Below, piece after piece: positions 25,353-36,406 of a stretch of 64,000 nucleotides of DNA. Origin of the DNA: Sphingobium xanthum. GTDB lineage: Bacteria; Pseudomonadota; Alphaproteobacteria; Sphingomonadales; Sphingomonadaceae. Position numbers and translations under genes: made by a program. The stretch covers positions 186,001 to 250,000 of the forward strand of contig NZ_JAHKKS010000004.1 of the NCBI RefSeq assembly GCF_019737615.1, in the 5' to 3' direction. How positions within the stretch are numbered: position 1 is the first letter of the stretch; every line of letters starts with the position of its first letter. A model generated the notes under the pieces. The model did no database searches, was not told the origin of the DNA, and worked only from the letters and a program-made list of their open reading frames with translations.

Positions 25353-25583
25353 TCAGGCAGTGGCGAAGGAGCCGCCGCCGGGCAGCGTCAGACTGCGAGC
25401 GGGACAGCGGCCCGCGCACCGCGCGCGCTCCTCGCAGATCACATCCTCGGCATGATCGAGACAGACCCTGCATTGCGGCGCTTTGCCCAGAACGGCATAA
25501 GCAGCCTCCGGATCGGTGACGCCGTGACGGGCGACCTCCCGCAGGTCCTCTTCCTTGATGGCATTGCAGATGCAGACGTACAT
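25353..25583 (-). CDS. bfd: Bacterioferritin-associated ferredoxin
   Basis: 76 residues from ATG 25583. MYVCICNAIKEEDLREVARH and KAPQCRVCLDHAEDVICEE give the four cluster cysteines C4, C6, C38 and C41 in the CxC...CxxC spacing of Bfd [2Fe-2S] proteins. It reduces bacterioferritin haem so that iron is mobilised. The C-terminal tail is arginine/proline-rich. A Fur-like palindrome lies about 120 bases upstream. Confidence 0.92.
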   Translation of the reverse strand: MYVCICNAIKEEDLREVARHGVTDPEAAYAVLGKAPQCRVCLDHAEDVICEERARCAGRCPARSLTLPGGGSFATA

Positions 25584-25704
25584 AAGGGGGAAGTACAGCT
25601 GTTGCGAGGCATTTGCAATAGCGCGCACCATATTTTTAGATGGGAGGAGTGCATTTTTCGCAGCCGCGATGTCCGTCGTGCAATAGCGCCGGGACGCCGA
25701 CTTT

Positions 25705-25719
25705 TGCGAATCATTCTCA
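25705..25719. promoter_or_regulatory. Fur-like palindrome
   Basis: TGCGAATCATTCTCA is a 7-1-7 palindrome with one mismatch, close to the inverted repeat bound by Fur proteins. A second, weaker repeat TTGCGAGGCATTTGCAA occurs at 25602-25618, nearer the bfd start. Both fit iron control of bfd; the first is also upstream of nuoA. Confidence 0.5.
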
Positions 25720-25797
25720 GAGTGGGTTAGGCTTGCCTCGCAGGTGCAGCAGTCCTAAAGCCCCGCGAAAGGGGCCGATTTGGCCGAGGGGACTCAC

Positions 25798-26172
25798 GTG
25801 GTCGATCTGTCGCAATATCTCCCGATCCTGCTGTTTCTGGCAGTCGCATTGGGCCTTTCGAGCGCCTTCGTGTTCCTGCCGATGCTGGTCGGTCGCCTGA
25901 CCGGTTCGCACAAGCCGGATCCTGAGAAACTCAGCGAGTATGAGTGCGGATTTCCCGCCTTCGAGGACCCGCGCAGCCAGTTCGACGTGCGCTTCTATCT
26001 GGTCGCGATCCTCTTCATCATTTTCGATCTCGAAGCCGCGTTCCTGTTCCCCTGGTCGGTGAGCCTCGGCGAGATCGGTTGGGCTGGGTGGACCACGATG
26101 ATGATCTTCATCTTCGAGCTGGTCCTCGGCCTCATCTATGCCTGGAAGAAGGGAGCCCTCGATTGGGAGTAG
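25798..26172 (+). CDS. nuoA: NADH-quinone oxidoreductase subunit A
   Basis: 124 residues, small membrane subunit of complex I with three helices ([60 protein letters not shown]). [20 protein letters not shown] is the conserved quinone-site loop. I chose GTG 25798 ([11 protein letters not shown]), preceded by GAGGGG; a TTG at 25780 in the same frame is an alternative with AAAGGGG before it. It opens the nuo operon. Confidence 0.93.
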   Translation: MVDLSQYLPILLFLAVALGLSSAFVFLPMLVGRLTGSHKPDPEKLSEYECGFPAFEDPRSQFDVRFYLVAILFIIFDLEAAFLFPWSVSLGEIGWAGWTTMMIFIFELVLGLIYAWKKGALDWE

Positions 26173-26729
26173 AGCTTGAACGGCCGGGCACGCTCGGCGC
26201 GCCGCTGATCGGCGTCCCGCCCGCAACCCAGCCCGATCCGGAATTCTTCAAGGCGCTGTCCAGCGAAGTCAGCGACAAGGGCTTTCTCGTCACGTCGACC
26301 GAGGACCTGTTCACCTGGGCGCGCACCGGCTCGCTTTGGTGGATGACCTTCGGCCTCGCGTGCTGCGCGGTCGAGATGATCCACGTCAACATGCCGCGCT
26401 ACGACATGGAGCGCTTCGGTGCCGCGCCGCGCGCGTCTCCGCGCCAGAGCGACGTGATGATCGTCGCCGGCACGCTCTGCAACAAGATGGCCCCGGCGCT
26501 CCGCAAGGTTTACGACCAGATGTCGGAGCCGAAATACGTCATCTCAATGGGTAGCTGCGCCAATGGCGGCGGCTATTATCATTACAGCTACAGCGTCGTG
26601 CGCGGCTGCGACCGGATCGTGCCGGTCGACATCTACGTGCCGGGCTGCCCGCCGACTGCGGAAGCCCTGCTCTATGGCATCATGCAGCTTCAGCGGAAGA
26701 TCCGCCGGGTGGGGACGATCGAGCGGTGA
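26163..26729 (+). CDS. nuoB: NADH-quinone oxidoreductase subunit B
   Basis: 188 residues carrying the N2 iron-sulfur cluster next to the quinone site. Cluster cysteines are in [27 protein letters not shown] and [11 protein letters not shown]. The start is most likely TTG 26163, overlapping the nuoA stop, since the first ATG of the frame falls at MTFGLACC and would delete conserved sequence ([20 protein letters not shown]). An AAGGGAG lies just upstream. Confidence 0.95.
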   Translation: MGVELERPGTLGAPLIGVPPATQPDPEFFKALSSEVSDKGFLVTSTEDLFTWARTGSLWWMTFGLACCAVEMIHVNMPRYDMERFGAAPRASPRQSDVMIVAGTLCNKMAPALRKVYDQMSEPKYVISMGSCANGGGYYHYSYSVVRGCDRIVPVDIYVPGCPPTAEALLYGIMQLQRKIRRVGTIER

Positions 26730-27580
26730 GCGAGCTTAGCCCAGCCCCGAAGATCAAGCCCATCGAGGGTCTCGCAGACGCCATCAAGGCGGCGCTTGGC
26801 GATGCCGTCTATGCGGTCAAGGATCAGCATGGCGAACTGAGCGTCGGCGTCGCGCGCGAGGCGCTGGCCGGCGTCATGCAGCTGCTGCGCGATCAGTTCG
26901 CTTATCAGCAGCTCATGGAGATCGCCGGGGTCGACTATCCCGAGCGCGCTGAGCGTTTCGAGGTCTGCTACCATCTGCTCTCGGTGACCAGGAACCATCG
27001 CCTGCGCGTCAAGGTGCGCACGGACGAGGACAATGCGGTGCCGACCGTGACGCATCTCTGGCCGGTCGCGGGCTGGCTCGAGCGCGAAGTGTTCGACATG
27101 TACGGCGTGCTGTTCGCGGGCAACACGGACCTGCGCCGCATCCTCACCGACTATGGCTTCAAGGGCCATCCGTTCCGCAAGGACTTCCCGCTGACCGGCT
27201 ATGTCGAGCTGCGCTACTCGGAAGAGCAGAAGCGCGTCGTCTATGAGCCGGTGAAGCTGGCGCAGGATTTCCGCAGCTTCGATTTCATGAGCCCGTGGGA
27301 AGGCGCGCAATATGTGCTGCCGGGCGACGAGAAGGTGCAGGGCCAGGCGCCCGGTGCGCCGAGCCCGCCGCCACCTCCGCCTCCGCCACCGCCTGCCTCT
27401 CCGCCGGTGAGCACGCCCAAGACGACCGAGAAGCCGTCGCAGACCGGGGCAGGGGAGCCTGCCAGCACGCAGGCCGCCAAGCGCAGTCGCGCCAAGAAGG
27501 GCGACGCCGAAACCGTCGCGCCGGCCGGCGAGAAGCCGAAGCGCACGCGCAAGCCCAAAGCGGCGGAAGGTGAAGCCTGA
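26726..27580 (+). CDS. nuoC: NADH-quinone oxidoreductase subunit C with proline-rich basic tail
   Basis: 284 residues, GTG start at 26726 overlapping the nuoB stop. The 30 kDa subunit core (about 1-200) is clear: [24 protein letters not shown] and the signature [40 protein letters not shown]. The remaining 84 residues are unusual: a proline run at about 213-227, then Ser/Thr/Lys/Ala-rich sequence ending [13 protein letters not shown]. NuoC proteins usually end near residue 200-220. One-base overlap with nuoD. Confidence 0.95.
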   Translation: MSELSPAPKIKPIEGLADAIKAALGDAVYAVKDQHGELSVGVAREALAGVMQLLRDQFAYQQLMEIAGVDYPERAERFEVCYHLLSVTRNHRLRVKVRTDEDNAVPTVTHLWPVAGWLEREVFDMYGVLFAGNTDLRRILTDYGFKGHPFRKDFPLTGYVELRYSEEQKRVVYEPVKLAQDFRSFDFMSPWEGAQYVLPGDEKVQGQAPGAPSPPPPPPPPPPASPPVSTPKTTEKPSQTGAGEPASTQAAKRSRAKKGDAETVAPAGEKPKRTRKPKAAEGEA

Positions 27581-28815
27581 TGGCCGACTATATCGACAAG
27601 CTGGATCACATCACGGACGCCGCCGACCCGGAATATGGCGACACCGCGATCCAGAACTACACGATCAACTTCGGCCCGCAGCATCCGGCCGCGCATGGCG
27701 TGCTGCGCCTCGTCATGGAACTGGACGGCGAGATCGTAGAGCGCTGCGATCCGCATGTCGGTCTGCTGCATCGCGGCACCGAGAAGCTGATCGAATACAA
27801 GACTTATTTGCAGGCGCTGCCGTATTTCGATCGCCTCGATTATTGCTCGCCGCTCGGCATGGAGCACAGCTATGTGCTGGCGATCGAGAAGCTGCTGAAC
27901 CTCGAGGTTCCGATCCGCGCCCAGTATCTGCGCGTGTTCTTCGCCGAACTGACCCGCATCTGCAATCACATGCTGAACCTCGGCAGCCACGTGATGGACG
28001 TCGGCGCCATGACGCCGAACCTGTGGATGTTCGAGATCCGCGAGGATTGCCTCAATTTCTTCGAGCGGGCCTCGGGCGCGCGGATGCACTCGGCATATTT
28101 CCGGCCCGGCGGCGTTCATCAGGATGTCCCGCTCAAGCTGCTGACCGATATCGGCGACTGGCTCGACAAGCGCATGCCGACCTTGTTCGAGGATGCGATC
28201 AGCCTGGTTGCCGACAACCGCATCTTCAAGCAACGCAATGTCGATATCGCGGTCTGTTCCAAGGAAGATGCGCTGCGCTGGGGCTTCTCCGGCCCGATGC
28301 TGCGCGGCTCCGGTATCCCCTGGGATATCCGCAAGGCGCAGCCCTACGACGTCTATGACCGCATGGAGTTCGACGTCCCCGTCGGCACGAACTATGACTG
28401 CTATGACCGCTTCATGGTGCGCGTCGAGGAAGTGCGCCAGTCCGCGCGGATCATGAAGCAGTGCCTGAGCGAAATGCCGGAAGGCCCGATCGCCAGCCTC
28501 GATCGCAAGGTCGTCCCGCCCAAGCGCGGCGAGATGAAGCAGTCGATGGAAGCGCTCATCCACCACTTCAAGCTCTATACCGAGGGCTTCCACGTGCCCG
28601 AGGGCGAGGTCTATGTGGCGACCGAGAGCCCCAAGGGCGAGTTCGGCGTCTATCTGGTGAGCGACGGCTCCAACAAGCCCTATCGCTGCAAGATCCGCCC
28701 GACGGCGTTCTCGCACCTCCAGGCGATGGACTTCATGATGAAGGGCCATATGCTCGCCGACACCACCGCCGTTCTCGGCGCGATGGATATCGTGTTTGGG
28801 GAGTGTGACCGGTGA
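27580..28815 (+). CDS. nuoD: NADH-quinone oxidoreductase subunit D
   Basis: 411-residue 49 kDa subunit of the peripheral arm, forming the quinone pocket with NuoB. Signatures: [60 protein letters not shown], and C-terminal [20 protein letters not shown] ending VFGECDR. It is a separate gene from nuoC, unlike the enterobacterial fusion. Overlaps the next gene (SnoaL-like) by four bases. Confidence 0.97.
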   Translation: MADYIDKLDHITDAADPEYGDTAIQNYTINFGPQHPAAHGVLRLVMELDGEIVERCDPHVGLLHRGTEKLIEYKTYLQALPYFDRLDYCSPLGMEHSYVLAIEKLLNLEVPIRAQYLRVFFAELTRICNHMLNLGSHVMDVGAMTPNLWMFEIREDCLNFFERASGARMHSAYFRPGGVHQDVPLKLLTDIGDWLDKRMPTLFEDAISLVADNRIFKQRNVDIAVCSKEDALRWGFSGPMLRGSGIPWDIRKAQPYDVYDRMEFDVPVGTNYDCYDRFMVRVEEVRQSARIMKQCLSEMPEGPIASLDRKVVPPKRGEMKQSMEALIHHFKLYTEGFHVPEGEVYVATESPKGEFGVYLVSDGSNKPYRCKIRPTAFSHLQAMDFMMKGHMLADTTAVLGAMDIVFGECDR

Positions 28816-29171
28816 GCGCCGACGTCAAACTCTCCGCCGACGAGCGCATCGCGATCGCAACGCGCATGATCGAGGTCTATAACGCGCAGGACGCCGACGC
28901 CTACGTCACCTACATGACCGAAGATGCCTGCGAGGCGGGCTATCGCGGTGCGGTCGTGCGTGAGGGCAAGGAAGGCACGCGCGCCGGGCTCAAGGCCATG
29001 TTCGCCCAATTCCCGCAGAACCGGGCCGAGATCATCGGCAGCTGGTGCCTGGGCGAAACCGTCGTCCTGCACGAGAAGGTCGCGCGCGCGCGCGATGGCG
29101 ACAAGTTCGAGGTCATGTCCATCTATTCGTTCGAGGGCGACAAGGTGTCGCGCGTGGAGTTCATCCGTTAA
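28812..29171 (+). CDS. SnoaL-like (NTF2-fold) protein inside the nuo operon
   Basis: 119 residues from GTG 28812, overlapping the nuoD stop (GTGA) and ending one base into the nuoE start, so it is fully embedded in the operon. [34 protein letters not shown] and [20 protein letters not shown], then [20 protein letters not shown], match the SnoaL/NTF2 fold. It is not a core complex I subunit. Whether it helps complex I assembly or is a passenger is unknown. The other SnoaL-like gene at 20294-20695 is not closely similar by eye. Confidence 0.8.
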   Translation: MSADVKLSADERIAIATRMIEVYNAQDADAYVTYMTEDACEAGYRGAVVREGKEGTRAGLKAMFAQFPQNRAEIIGSWCLGETVVLHEKVARARDGDKFEVMSIYSFEGDKVSRVEFIR

Positions 29172-29839
29172 TGGCCGACGCACCGCAAATTCCAGACGAG
29201 GCGGAAGTTCGCGCGCAGTGGGGCGGTTTCGCTTTCACCGATGCCAATATGGCGCGGGCGAAGGAACTGATCTCGCATTATCCCGAGGGCCGTCAGGCGA
29301 GCGCCGTCATGGGCCTGCTCGATGTGGCGCAGCGCCAGGTCGGCGCGGAGACGAACACGCAGGGCTGGCTACCGGTCCCGGTGATCGAATATGTCGCCAA
29401 CCTGCTCGATATGCCGTTCATGCGCGCCTATGAGGTCGTCACCTTCTACACCATGTACAACATGGCGCCGGTCGGCCGCTTCCATGTGCAGGTCTGCGGC
29501 ACGACGCCCTGCATGTTGCGCGGCTCGGACGACATTCTTGACGCCTGCTACAAGCGCGGCCTCAAGAAGGGCGCGACGACCAAGGACGGGCTGTTCACGC
29601 TCACCGAAGTCGAATGCATGGGCAATTGCTCGTCCGCGCCGATGGTGCAGATCAACGACGACAATTACGAGGATCTGACGCCCGAGCGGCTCGATTTCAT
29701 CCTCGACGAGCTCGCTGCCGGTCGCCAGCCCAAGGTCGGCACGCAGGAGCCGGGCCGTCATACGGTGGAGCCGCTTGGCGAACCGACCAATCTCGCCGCG
29801 ATGGTTGCCGGCAATCACGATTATCGGGGGGAATGGTAA
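29171..29839 (+). CDS. nuoE: NADH-quinone oxidoreductase subunit E
   Basis: 222 residues, 24 kDa subunit with the N1a [2Fe-2S] cluster: cysteines in [13 protein letters not shown] and [37 protein letters not shown] and [20 protein letters not shown] are family features. The C-terminal 45 residues ([20 protein letters not shown] onward) extend past the bacterial core, as in other alphaproteobacteria. Overlaps nuoF by one base. Confidence 0.96.
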   Translation: MADAPQIPDEAEVRAQWGGFAFTDANMARAKELISHYPEGRQASAVMGLLDVAQRQVGAETNTQGWLPVPVIEYVANLLDMPFMRAYEVVTFYTMYNMAPVGRFHVQVCGTTPCMLRGSDDILDACYKRGLKKGATTKDGLFTLTEVECMGNCSSAPMVQINDDNYEDLTPERLDFILDELAAGRQPKVGTQEPGRHTVEPLGEPTNLAAMVAGNHDYRGEW

Positions 29840-31191
29840 TGGCCACGCAAGCGCCTGACGCGCCACCGCCTCCGCCGCCGTTCGTCGGCCCGCTTGAGGA
29901 CAAGGACCGCATCTTCACGAACGTCTACGGCTATCAGCCGTGGAACCTGAAGGCGGCCGAAAAGCGCGGCGACTGGGACAAGACAAAGAAGCTGCTGGAG
30001 CTGGGCCAGGACGCGATCATCGAAGTGATCAAGGCGTCGGGCCTGCGCGGCCGCGGCGGCGCTGGCTTCCCGACCGGCATGAAGTGGAGCTTCATGCCCA
30101 AGGAAAGCCGGGACGGGCGCCCGAGCTTCCTCGTCATCAATGCCGACGAATCCGAGCCCGGCTCCTGCAAGGACCGCGAGATCATCCGCCACGATCCGCA
30201 CAAGCTGATCGAAGGTGCGCTGGTCGCCGGCTATGCGATGCGGGCACGCGCGGCCTACATCTACATTCGCGGCGAATATATCTACGAAGCCAAGGTGCTC
30301 GAGGCGGCCGTCAAGGAAGCTTATGACGCGGGCCTGATCGGCAAGAATGCCTGCAAGTCAGGCTACGACTTCGACGTCTTCGTCCATCGTGGCGCCGGCG
30401 CCTATATCTGCGGCGAAGAGACCGCGATGATCGAGAGCCTCGAAGGCAAGAAGGGCCAGCCGCGCCTCAAGCCGCCATTCCCGGCCGGCGCCGGCCTTTA
30501 TGGCTGCCCGACCACGGTCAACAATGTCGAGAGCATCGCCGTCGCGCCGACTATCCTGCGTCGTGGCGCTGCGTGGTTCGCCGGCTTCGGCCGCGAGAAT
30601 AATCGGGGCACCAAGCTCTTCCAGATCAGCGGCCATGTGAACCGGCCCTGCGTGGTCGAGGAGAGCATGTCGATCCCGTTCCGCGAACTGATCGAGCGTC
30701 ATGCGGGCGGCATTCGCGGCGGATGGGACAATCTTCTGGCAGTGATCCCCGGCGGTTCCTCGGTGCCGCTGGTGCCGGCGTCGCAATGTTTCGACATGCC
30801 GATGGATTTCGACGGTTGTCGCGCAGTCGGTTCCGGTCTCGGTACGGCGGCGGTCATCGTCATGGACAAATCGACCGATATCGTCCGCGCGATCGCGCGT
30901 CTCAGCTATTTCTACAAGCATGAGAGCTGCGGCCAGTGTACGCCTTGCCGCGAAGGCACGGGCTGGATGTGGCGCGTGATGGAACGGCTCGTCACGGGCG
31001 ACGCCGATCCGGGCGAGATCGATATGCTGTTCGAAGTGACGAAGCAGGTCGAAGGCCACACCATCTGCGCCCTCGGCGACGCGGCCGCCTGGCCGATCCA
31101 GGGCCTCATTCGCCATTTCCGTCCCGAGATCGAACGTCGCATCGCGGCCAAGCGCGGCGGCGGCGTGCCGGCATTGGAGGCGGCAGAGTGA
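29839..31191 (+). CDS. nuoF: NADH-quinone oxidoreductase subunit F
   Basis: 450 residues, the NADH/FMN-binding subunit with cluster N3. NADH/FMN motifs: [20 protein letters not shown] and [20 protein letters not shown]. Cluster motif [17 protein letters not shown] plus the later cysteine in [12 protein letters not shown]. The N-terminus has a six-proline run ([20 protein letters not shown]). Start is ATG 29839 at the nuoE stop. Confidence 0.97.
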   Translation: MATQAPDAPPPPPPFVGPLEDKDRIFTNVYGYQPWNLKAAEKRGDWDKTKKLLELGQDAIIEVIKASGLRGRGGAGFPTGMKWSFMPKESRDGRPSFLVINADESEPGSCKDREIIRHDPHKLIEGALVAGYAMRARAAYIYIRGEYIYEAKVLEAAVKEAYDAGLIGKNACKSGYDFDVFVHRGAGAYICGEETAMIESLEGKKGQPRLKPPFPAGAGLYGCPTTVNNVESIAVAPTILRRGAAWFAGFGRENNRGTKLFQISGHVNRPCVVEESMSIPFRELIERHAGGIRGGWDNLLAVIPGGSSVPLVPASQCFDMPMDFDGCRAVGSGLGTAAVIVMDKSTDIVRAIARLSYFYKHESCGQCTPCREGTGWMWRVMERLVTGDADPGEIDMLFEVTKQVEGHTICALGDAAAWPIQGLIRHFRPEIERRIAAKRGGGVPALEAAE

Positions 31192-31865
31192 AGCGGCTTG
31201 CGTTTTCGATGGCCTTCTTGTTCTGCGCCGATGCGGCGCAGGCGCAGATGACGGGTACGCTTATGACGCGCCAGCCCGCGCAGACGGACGTCGATGACAA
31301 GCACGCCGCCCGCAAGATGAATCGCGGCTTTACTAACTGCATGGTCGATCGAAGCCCACAACGGATAAAAGTCTATCTGGCTTTGCCTGTCGGCGGTGAC
31401 GCCGCGACAAGGATGGTTAAAAGACTATTCGATCGTGAAGGTGATGCCTGCATGGGTATGGGGCAGATGACGGTTCCGCAAAATCTGCTCCGCGGAGGCC
31501 TCTATGAAGCGCTGTATCTGAAGGAATATTCGGGCAAAGCGCTGCCTGATTTCAAGATTGTGCAGACCATCGACTATCTGGCGCCCTATCAGGACGGCAT
31601 ATCAGATCAGGGAAAGCAGGCTGTTGCGATGGTCCAATTCGCGGATTGTGTCGTGAGGGCTCGCGGCAATGATGCGCGTTCTCTCATGTTTCTGATTCCA
31701 GGCTCGTCATCCGAAAGCCGGACGTTTGTGGACCTGACGCCCAGCTTTGGTGGTTGCCTGCCCAAGGATGCTCAGTTTGAATTTTCCAAGTCCGTTCTTC
31801 GTGCTGCGCTTGCAGAAGCTCTCTATCGCTTGACCGAAAGCTCGGTCGCGACCGCTTCGAACTAG
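31188..31865 (+). CDS. Secreted protein with internal duplication, inserted between nuoF and nuoG
   Basis: 225 residues from GTG 31188, overlapping the nuoF stop. Signal peptide [20 protein letters not shown]. The mature part contains two copies of a 66-residue unit, about 48-113 and 151-216: each begins F-[TA]-[ND]-C-x-V, has a second Cys 36-37 residues later (C51/C88 and C154/C190), and ends in L-R-x-x-L-x-E-A-L-Y. The pairing suggests one disulfide per unit. Codon and base usage look more AT-rich than the flanking nuo genes. I know of similar sphingomonad secreted proteins but no function. Ten bases before nuoG. Confidence 0.75.
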   Translation: MKRLAFSMAFLFCADAAQAQMTGTLMTRQPAQTDVDDKHAARKMNRGFTNCMVDRSPQRIKVYLALPVGGDAATRMVKRLFDREGDACMGMGQMTVPQNLLRGGLYEALYLKEYSGKALPDFKIVQTIDYLAPYQDGISDQGKQAVAMVQFADCVVRARGNDARSLMFLIPGSSSESRTFVDLTPSFGGCLPKDAQFEFSKSVLRAALAEALYRLTESSVATASN

Positions 31866-31875
31866 GATCTGACGA

Positions 31876-33891
31876 ATGCCTAAAGTCAAAGTTGACGGTA
31901 TCGAGATCGAGGTCCCCGCCGGCGCCACCGTGCTCCAGGCATGCGAGATGGCGGGCAAGGAAATACCGCGCTTCTGCTATCATGAGCGCCTGTCGATTGC
32001 CGGCAATTGCCGTATGTGTCTGGTCGAGGTGAAGCCCGGGCCGCCCAAACCGCAGGCGAGCTGCGCGCTGCCGGCTGCTGACAACCAGGAAATCTTCACC
32101 GCGTCCGAGATGGTGAAGAAGGCCCGCGAGGGCGTGATGGAGTTCCTGCTCATCAATCACCCGCTCGATTGCCCGATCTGCGATCAGGGCGGCGAGTGCG
32201 ATCTGCAGGACCAGAGCGTTGCCTATGGCCGTGGCCACAGCCGCTATGACGAGAACAAGCGCGCCGTCACCGAGAAGTATATGGGCCCCATCGTCAAGAC
32301 GGTGATGACCCGCTGCATCCAGTGCACCCGCTGCGTGCGCTTCGCTGAGGAAGTGGCCGGCGTGCCGGAAATCGGCGCGATCTATCGCGGCGAGAACATG
32401 CAGATCACCACCTATCTGGAGCATGCCGCCAAGAGCGAGCTCTCCGGCAATGTGGTCGATCTCTGCCCGGTCGGCGCGCTGACGTCCAAGCCCTATGCGT
32501 TCGAAGCCCGCAGCTGGGAGCTGAAGAAGACGCTCGCCATCGACGTCATGGACGCGGTCGGCACCAACATCCGCGTCGATAGCCGTGGCCGGCAGGTGCT
32601 GCGCGTCCTGCCGCGGATCAACGACGACGTGAACGAGGAGTGGGCGAGCGACAAGACTCGCCACGCGGTGGACGGCCTCGTGCGCAAGCGTCTCGACAAG
32701 CCCTATATCCGCAAGGGCGGCAAGCTCGTCGCGGTGACCTGGGGCGAGGCATTCGAGGCGATCGCCAAGGCCGCTAAGGGCGCCGGCAACTCCGTCGCCG
32801 CGATTGCCGGCGATCAGCTAGATTGCGAGACGATGTTCGCGGCGCGCGAGTTGGTGCATTCGCTCGGCGGCTCGATGCTGGAAGGCCGCCAGGGTGGCTT
32901 GTTCTATGACACGTCGAGCCTCTCGGCGGTCAATTTCAACTCGACCATTGCGGGCATCGAGACGGCGGATGCGATTCTGCTTGTCGGCACGAACCTGCGC
33001 TGGGAAGCGCCGCTGATCAACACGCGCGTTCGCAAGGCGATCAAGAAGGGCGCGAAGGTCTTCGCGATCGGTCCCGAGATCGACCAGAGCTACAAGGTGA
33101 CGTGGTTGGGCAACGATGCCTCCCTGCTCACCAAACTGCCCGCAGAGATCGTCGATCAGTTCAAGAGTGCGCATCGTCCGGCCCTGATCATGGGCGGCGG
33201 CGCGCTGGGCCTCGAAGGTGCGCAGGGCGCCGGCCTCGCGGCGATCGAGACGCTCGGGCTGATCCGCGATGGCTGGAACGGCTTCAACGTGCTGCATATG
33301 GCCGCTGCCCGCATGGGCGGCCTCATGCTCGGCTATGCGACCGACGGCGGCGTCAAGGCGATTGCCGAGGCCAGCCCCAAGCTGCTGTTCCTGATGGGCG
33401 CGGACGATGTGCCGTTCGATCTCTTCGGCGAGAGCTTCAAGGTCTATGTCGGCCATCATGGTGACAAGGGCGCGCATGCGGCGGACGTGATCCTGCCGGG
33501 CGCCGCCTATACCGAGAAGGCCGGCACCTATGTGAACACCGAAGGGCGCGTGCAGCGCGGCGACAAGGCCGTGTTCGCGCCCGGCGATGCGCGCGAGGAC
33601 TGGACGATCCTGCGGGCGCTCTCCGATGTCCTCGGCAAGACGCTGCCGTTCGACAGCTTCGAGGGCCTTCGCACCGCCATGTATGCCGCCGTGCCCGCGC
33701 TCGCGCAAGAAGGTCTGGTTGACTATGGATGGACGGCGCCGAAACTCGCCGGCAAACCAAAAGCCGTTGAAATTCCCTCGCCGATCAAGGACTTCTACCT
33801 GACCAACGCCATCTGCCGGGCGAGCCCGACGATGCAGCGCTGCTCGGCGGAACTGCTCCACGGGGAAGACTTTGCGGAGGCCGCGGAATGA
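31876..33891 (+). CDS. nuoG: NADH-quinone oxidoreductase subunit G
   Basis: 671 residues, the largest peripheral subunit. Clusters: N1b [2Fe-2S] in [19 protein letters not shown] and the upstream [10 protein letters not shown]; the His-ligated N5 in [20 protein letters not shown]; and N4 in [13 protein letters not shown] with [11 protein letters not shown]. The C-terminal molybdopterin-oxidoreductase-like domain is intact but non-catalytic in complex I. It overlaps nuoH as ATGA. Confidence 0.96.
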   Translation: MPKVKVDGIEIEVPAGATVLQACEMAGKEIPRFCYHERLSIAGNCRMCLVEVKPGPPKPQASCALPAADNQEIFTASEMVKKAREGVMEFLLINHPLDCPICDQGGECDLQDQSVAYGRGHSRYDENKRAVTEKYMGPIVKTVMTRCIQCTRCVRFAEEVAGVPEIGAIYRGENMQITTYLEHAAKSELSGNVVDLCPVGALTSKPYAFEARSWELKKTLAIDVMDAVGTNIRVDSRGRQVLRVLPRINDDVNEEWASDKTRHAVDGLVRKRLDKPYIRKGGKLVAVTWGEAFEAIAKAAKGAGNSVAAIAGDQLDCETMFAARELVHSLGGSMLEGRQGGLFYDTSSLSAVNFNSTIAGIETADAILLVGTNLRWEAPLINTRVRKAIKKGAKVFAIGPEIDQSYKVTWLGNDASLLTKLPAEIVDQFKSAHRPALIMGGGALGLEGAQGAGLAAIETLGLIRDGWNGFNVLHMAAARMGGLMLGYATDGGVKAIAEASPKLLFLMGADDVPFDLFGESFKVYVGHHGDKGAHAADVILPGAAYTEKAGTYVNTEGRVQRGDKAVFAPGDAREDWTILRALSDVLGKTLPFDSFEGLRTAMYAAVPALAQEGLVDYGWTAPKLAGKPKAVEIPSPIKDFYLTNAICRASPTMQRCSAELLHGEDFAEAAE

Positions 33892-34952
33892 CCTCCTTCA
33901 TCCAGTCCTATCTCGGCACCGGCTTTGGCTGGTTCGTCGCGCATCTGGTCTACATCCTGCTGATCGCGCTGCCGCTGATGCTCGCCGTCGCGATGATCAT
34001 CTATGCGGACCGCAAGATCTGGGCTGCGATGGCGCTGCGCCGTGGCCCGAACGTGGTCGGTCCGCTGGGTCTGCTCCAATCCTTCGCGGACGGCCTCAAG
34101 GTCTTCCTGCAGGAAACGATCATCCCGAGCGCGGCCAATAAGGGCCTGTTCCTGCTCGCGCCCATCATCACCTTCACCGTCGCGCTGATGGCCTGGGCAG
34201 TGATCCCGTTCGACGCCGGGCTCGTGCTCGCGGACATCAATGTCGGCTTGCTCTACATCCTCGCGATCAGTTCGCTCGGCGTCTATGGCGTCATCATCTC
34301 GGGCTGGGCGTCCAATTCCAAATATCCCTTCTTCTCGGCCATGCGCGCCTCGGCGCAGATGATCAGCTATGAGGTCTCGATCGGCTTCGTGCTGATTTCG
34401 GTCATCCTCTGGTCAGGCAGCTTCAACCTCTCGACCATCGTGATGACCCAGAAGGGCTATTATGGCGACTGGTTGGGCGGCCTTGGCCTCAACGGCCATG
34501 CCTTCAATCCGCTGCTCTTCCCGATGGCGATCGTGTTCTTCATCTCGGCGCTGGCCGAGACGGCGCGCGCGCCGTTCGATCTGACCGAAGCGGAGTCCGA
34601 GCTCGTCGCGGGCTATCAGACCGAATATTCGTCGATGAGCTTCGCGCTCTTCTGGCTGGGCGAATATGCCAACGTCATCCTGATGTGCGCGCTCAACGCG
34701 ATCCTCTTCTGGGGTGGCTATCTGCCCCCGATCGACTGGGCGCCGCTCTACTATGTCCCGGGCATAATCTGGCTCTTTGCCAAGATCCTGTTCTTCTTCT
34801 TCGTGTTCAGCTGGGTGAAGGCGACGGTCCCGCGCTATCGCTATGACCAGCTGATGCGCCTTGGCTGGAAGATCTTCCTGCCGCTGTCGCTGTTCTTCGT
34901 TTTCCTCGTCTCCGGGTTCCTCATGCTGACCCGCTATGGAGCTGCCGGATGA
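33888..34952 (+). CDS. nuoH: NADH-quinone oxidoreductase subunit H
   Basis: 354-residue membrane subunit at the junction of the two arms, forming part of the quinone channel. About eight helices; hallmarks are [40 protein letters not shown], and the acidic loop [20 protein letters not shown]. Overlaps nuoI as ATGA. Confidence 0.97.
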   Translation: MTSFIQSYLGTGFGWFVAHLVYILLIALPLMLAVAMIIYADRKIWAAMALRRGPNVVGPLGLLQSFADGLKVFLQETIIPSAANKGLFLLAPIITFTVALMAWAVIPFDAGLVLADINVGLLYILAISSLGVYGVIISGWASNSKYPFFSAMRASAQMISYEVSIGFVLISVILWSGSFNLSTIVMTQKGYYGDWLGGLGLNGHAFNPLLFPMAIVFFISALAETARAPFDLTEAESELVAGYQTEYSSMSFALFWLGEYANVILMCALNAILFWGGYLPPIDWAPLYYVPGIIWLFAKILFFFFVFSWVKATVPRYRYDQLMRLGWKIFLPLSLFFVFLVSGFLMLTRYGAAG

Positions 34953-35434
34953 GCCTCGCTCACATCATCAAATCCTACACGCTCTGGGAGTTCGTGAAGG
35001 CGCACTGGCTGACCTTGAAGTATTTCTTCAAGCCCAAGGCGACGATCAACTATCCCTATGAGAAGAACCCGATCTCGCCGCGTTTCCGGGGCGAGCATGC
35101 TCTGCGTCGCTATCCGAACGGCGAAGAGCGCTGCATCGCGTGCAAGCTTTGCGAAGCGATCTGCCCGGCGCAGGCGATCACGATCGAGGCGCAGCCGCGC
35201 GACGACGGCAGCCGCCGCACGACGCGCTACGACATCGACATGGTGAAGTGCATCTATTGCGGTTTCTGCCAGGAAGCCTGCCCGGTCGACGCGATCGTGG
35301 AAGGCCCGAACTTCGAGTTCGCGACGGAAACCCGCGAGGAACTCATCTACGACAAGAGCAAGCTTCTGGCGAACGGTGACAAATGGGAACGCGCAATCGC
35401 CGCGAACCTTGCCGCCGATGCGCCCTATCGTTAA
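34949..35434 (+). CDS. nuoI: NADH-quinone oxidoreductase subunit I
   Basis: 161 residues, ferredoxin-like subunit with two [4Fe-4S] clusters (N6a, N6b): [16 protein letters not shown] and [16 protein letters not shown]. Both motifs are complete. It hands electrons from NuoG to NuoB. A 33-base gap with AGGGGGA before nuoJ follows. Confidence 0.97.
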   Translation: MSLAHIIKSYTLWEFVKAHWLTLKYFFKPKATINYPYEKNPISPRFRGEHALRRYPNGEERCIACKLCEAICPAQAITIEAQPRDDGSRRTTRYDIDMVKCIYCGFCQEACPVDAIVEGPNFEFATETREELIYDKSKLLANGDKWERAIAANLAADAPYR

Positions 35435-35467
35435 GCGCACGCCCAGGACCAGGGGGACGACAGTCCG

Positions 35468-36094
35468 GTGATACAAGTCTTCGCTTTTTATCTGTTCGCG
35501 ACGATCGTCGTGGCTTCGGCCGCGATGGTGATCTTCGCGCGCAATCCGGTCCACAGCGTGCTCTGGCTGATCCTCGCCTTCTTCAATGCAGCGGGTCTCA
35601 TGGTGCTGCTCTCGGCGGAGTTCGTCGCGATGCTGCTGGTCATCGTCTATGTCGGCGCCGTCGCAGTGCTGTTCCTGTTCGTGGTGATGATGCTCGACAT
35701 CGATTTCGCGCAGTTGCGCGCGGGTTTCGTGAGCTATTTCCCGCTCGGTGGCGCCATTGCCATGGTGCTGCTGGTCGAGCTGATCCTCGGCATCGGTGCG
35801 TGGCAGGCCGGGTCGCTCAATCTGGCCCAGCGCACCGCGCCGCTGCCTGAGGCAACGCCGAATATCGAGGCGATCGGGCAGCTGCTCTACACGCGCTACA
35901 TCTTCCTGTTCGAAGCGGCAGGTCTCATCCTGCTGGTCGCGATGATCGGCGCGATCGTGCTGACGCATCGCGCACGCGGCGGCACCCGTCCGCAGAATAT
36001 CGACAAGCAGAACCGCCGCCGTCCGGAAGAGGCCGTGCGCAACGTCAATCAGCCCGTGGGCCAAGGTGTAGATCTAGGGGGGGTGGAACTGTGA
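35468..36094 (+). CDS. nuoJ: NADH-quinone oxidoreductase subunit J
   Basis: 208-residue membrane subunit, GTG start at 35468. Five helices; [21 protein letters not shown] and [20 protein letters not shown] are the family signature. The C-terminal cytoplasmic tail ([20 protein letters not shown]) is basic and about 40 residues. The stop overlaps nuoK. Confidence 0.94.
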   Translation: MIQVFAFYLFATIVVASAAMVIFARNPVHSVLWLILAFFNAAGLMVLLSAEFVAMLLVIVYVGAVAVLFLFVVMMLDIDFAQLRAGFVSYFPLGGAIAMVLLVELILGIGAWQAGSLNLAQRTAPLPEATPNIEAIGQLLYTRYIFLFEAAGLILLVAMIGAIVLTHRARGGTRPQNIDKQNRRRPEEAVRNVNQPVGQGVDLGGVEL

Positions 36095-36396
36095 TCGGCT
36101 TGGCGCACTATCTCGTCGTCAGCGCGATCCTGTTCGTGCTCGGCGTGCTCGGCATCTTCATAAATCGCAAGAATGTCATCGTGATCCTGATGGCGATCGA
36201 GCTCATCCTGCTCGCCGTGAACATCAATCTCGTGGCGTTCAGCGCTTTCCTCGGCGATCTGGTCGGTCAGGTCTTCTCGATGTTCGTGCTCACCGTCGCG
36301 GCGGGTGAGGCGGCCATTGGGCTTGCCATCCTCGTCATTTATTTCCGCGCGCGCGGCACGATTGCTGTCGACGACGTCAACCGGATGAAGGGCTGA
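36091..36396 (+). CDS. nuoK: NADH-quinone oxidoreductase subunit K
   Basis: 101 residues, GTG start at 36091 overlapping the nuoJ stop. Three helices with the two buried glutamates of the MrpC-like fold ([20 protein letters not shown] and [18 protein letters not shown]). Ten bases separate it from nuoL. Confidence 0.96.
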   Translation: MIGLAHYLVVSAILFVLGVLGIFINRKNVIVILMAIELILLAVNINLVAFSAFLGDLVGQVFSMFVLTVAAGEAAIGLAILVIYFRARGTIAVDDVNRMKG

Positions 36397-36406
36397 AGGC
36401 GCGCTC

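Noticed and set aside
27241..28749. 502-codon minus-strand frame, including a glycine run
   Set aside because: Mirror of nuoC-nuoD; the glycine run is the complement of the NuoC proline run.
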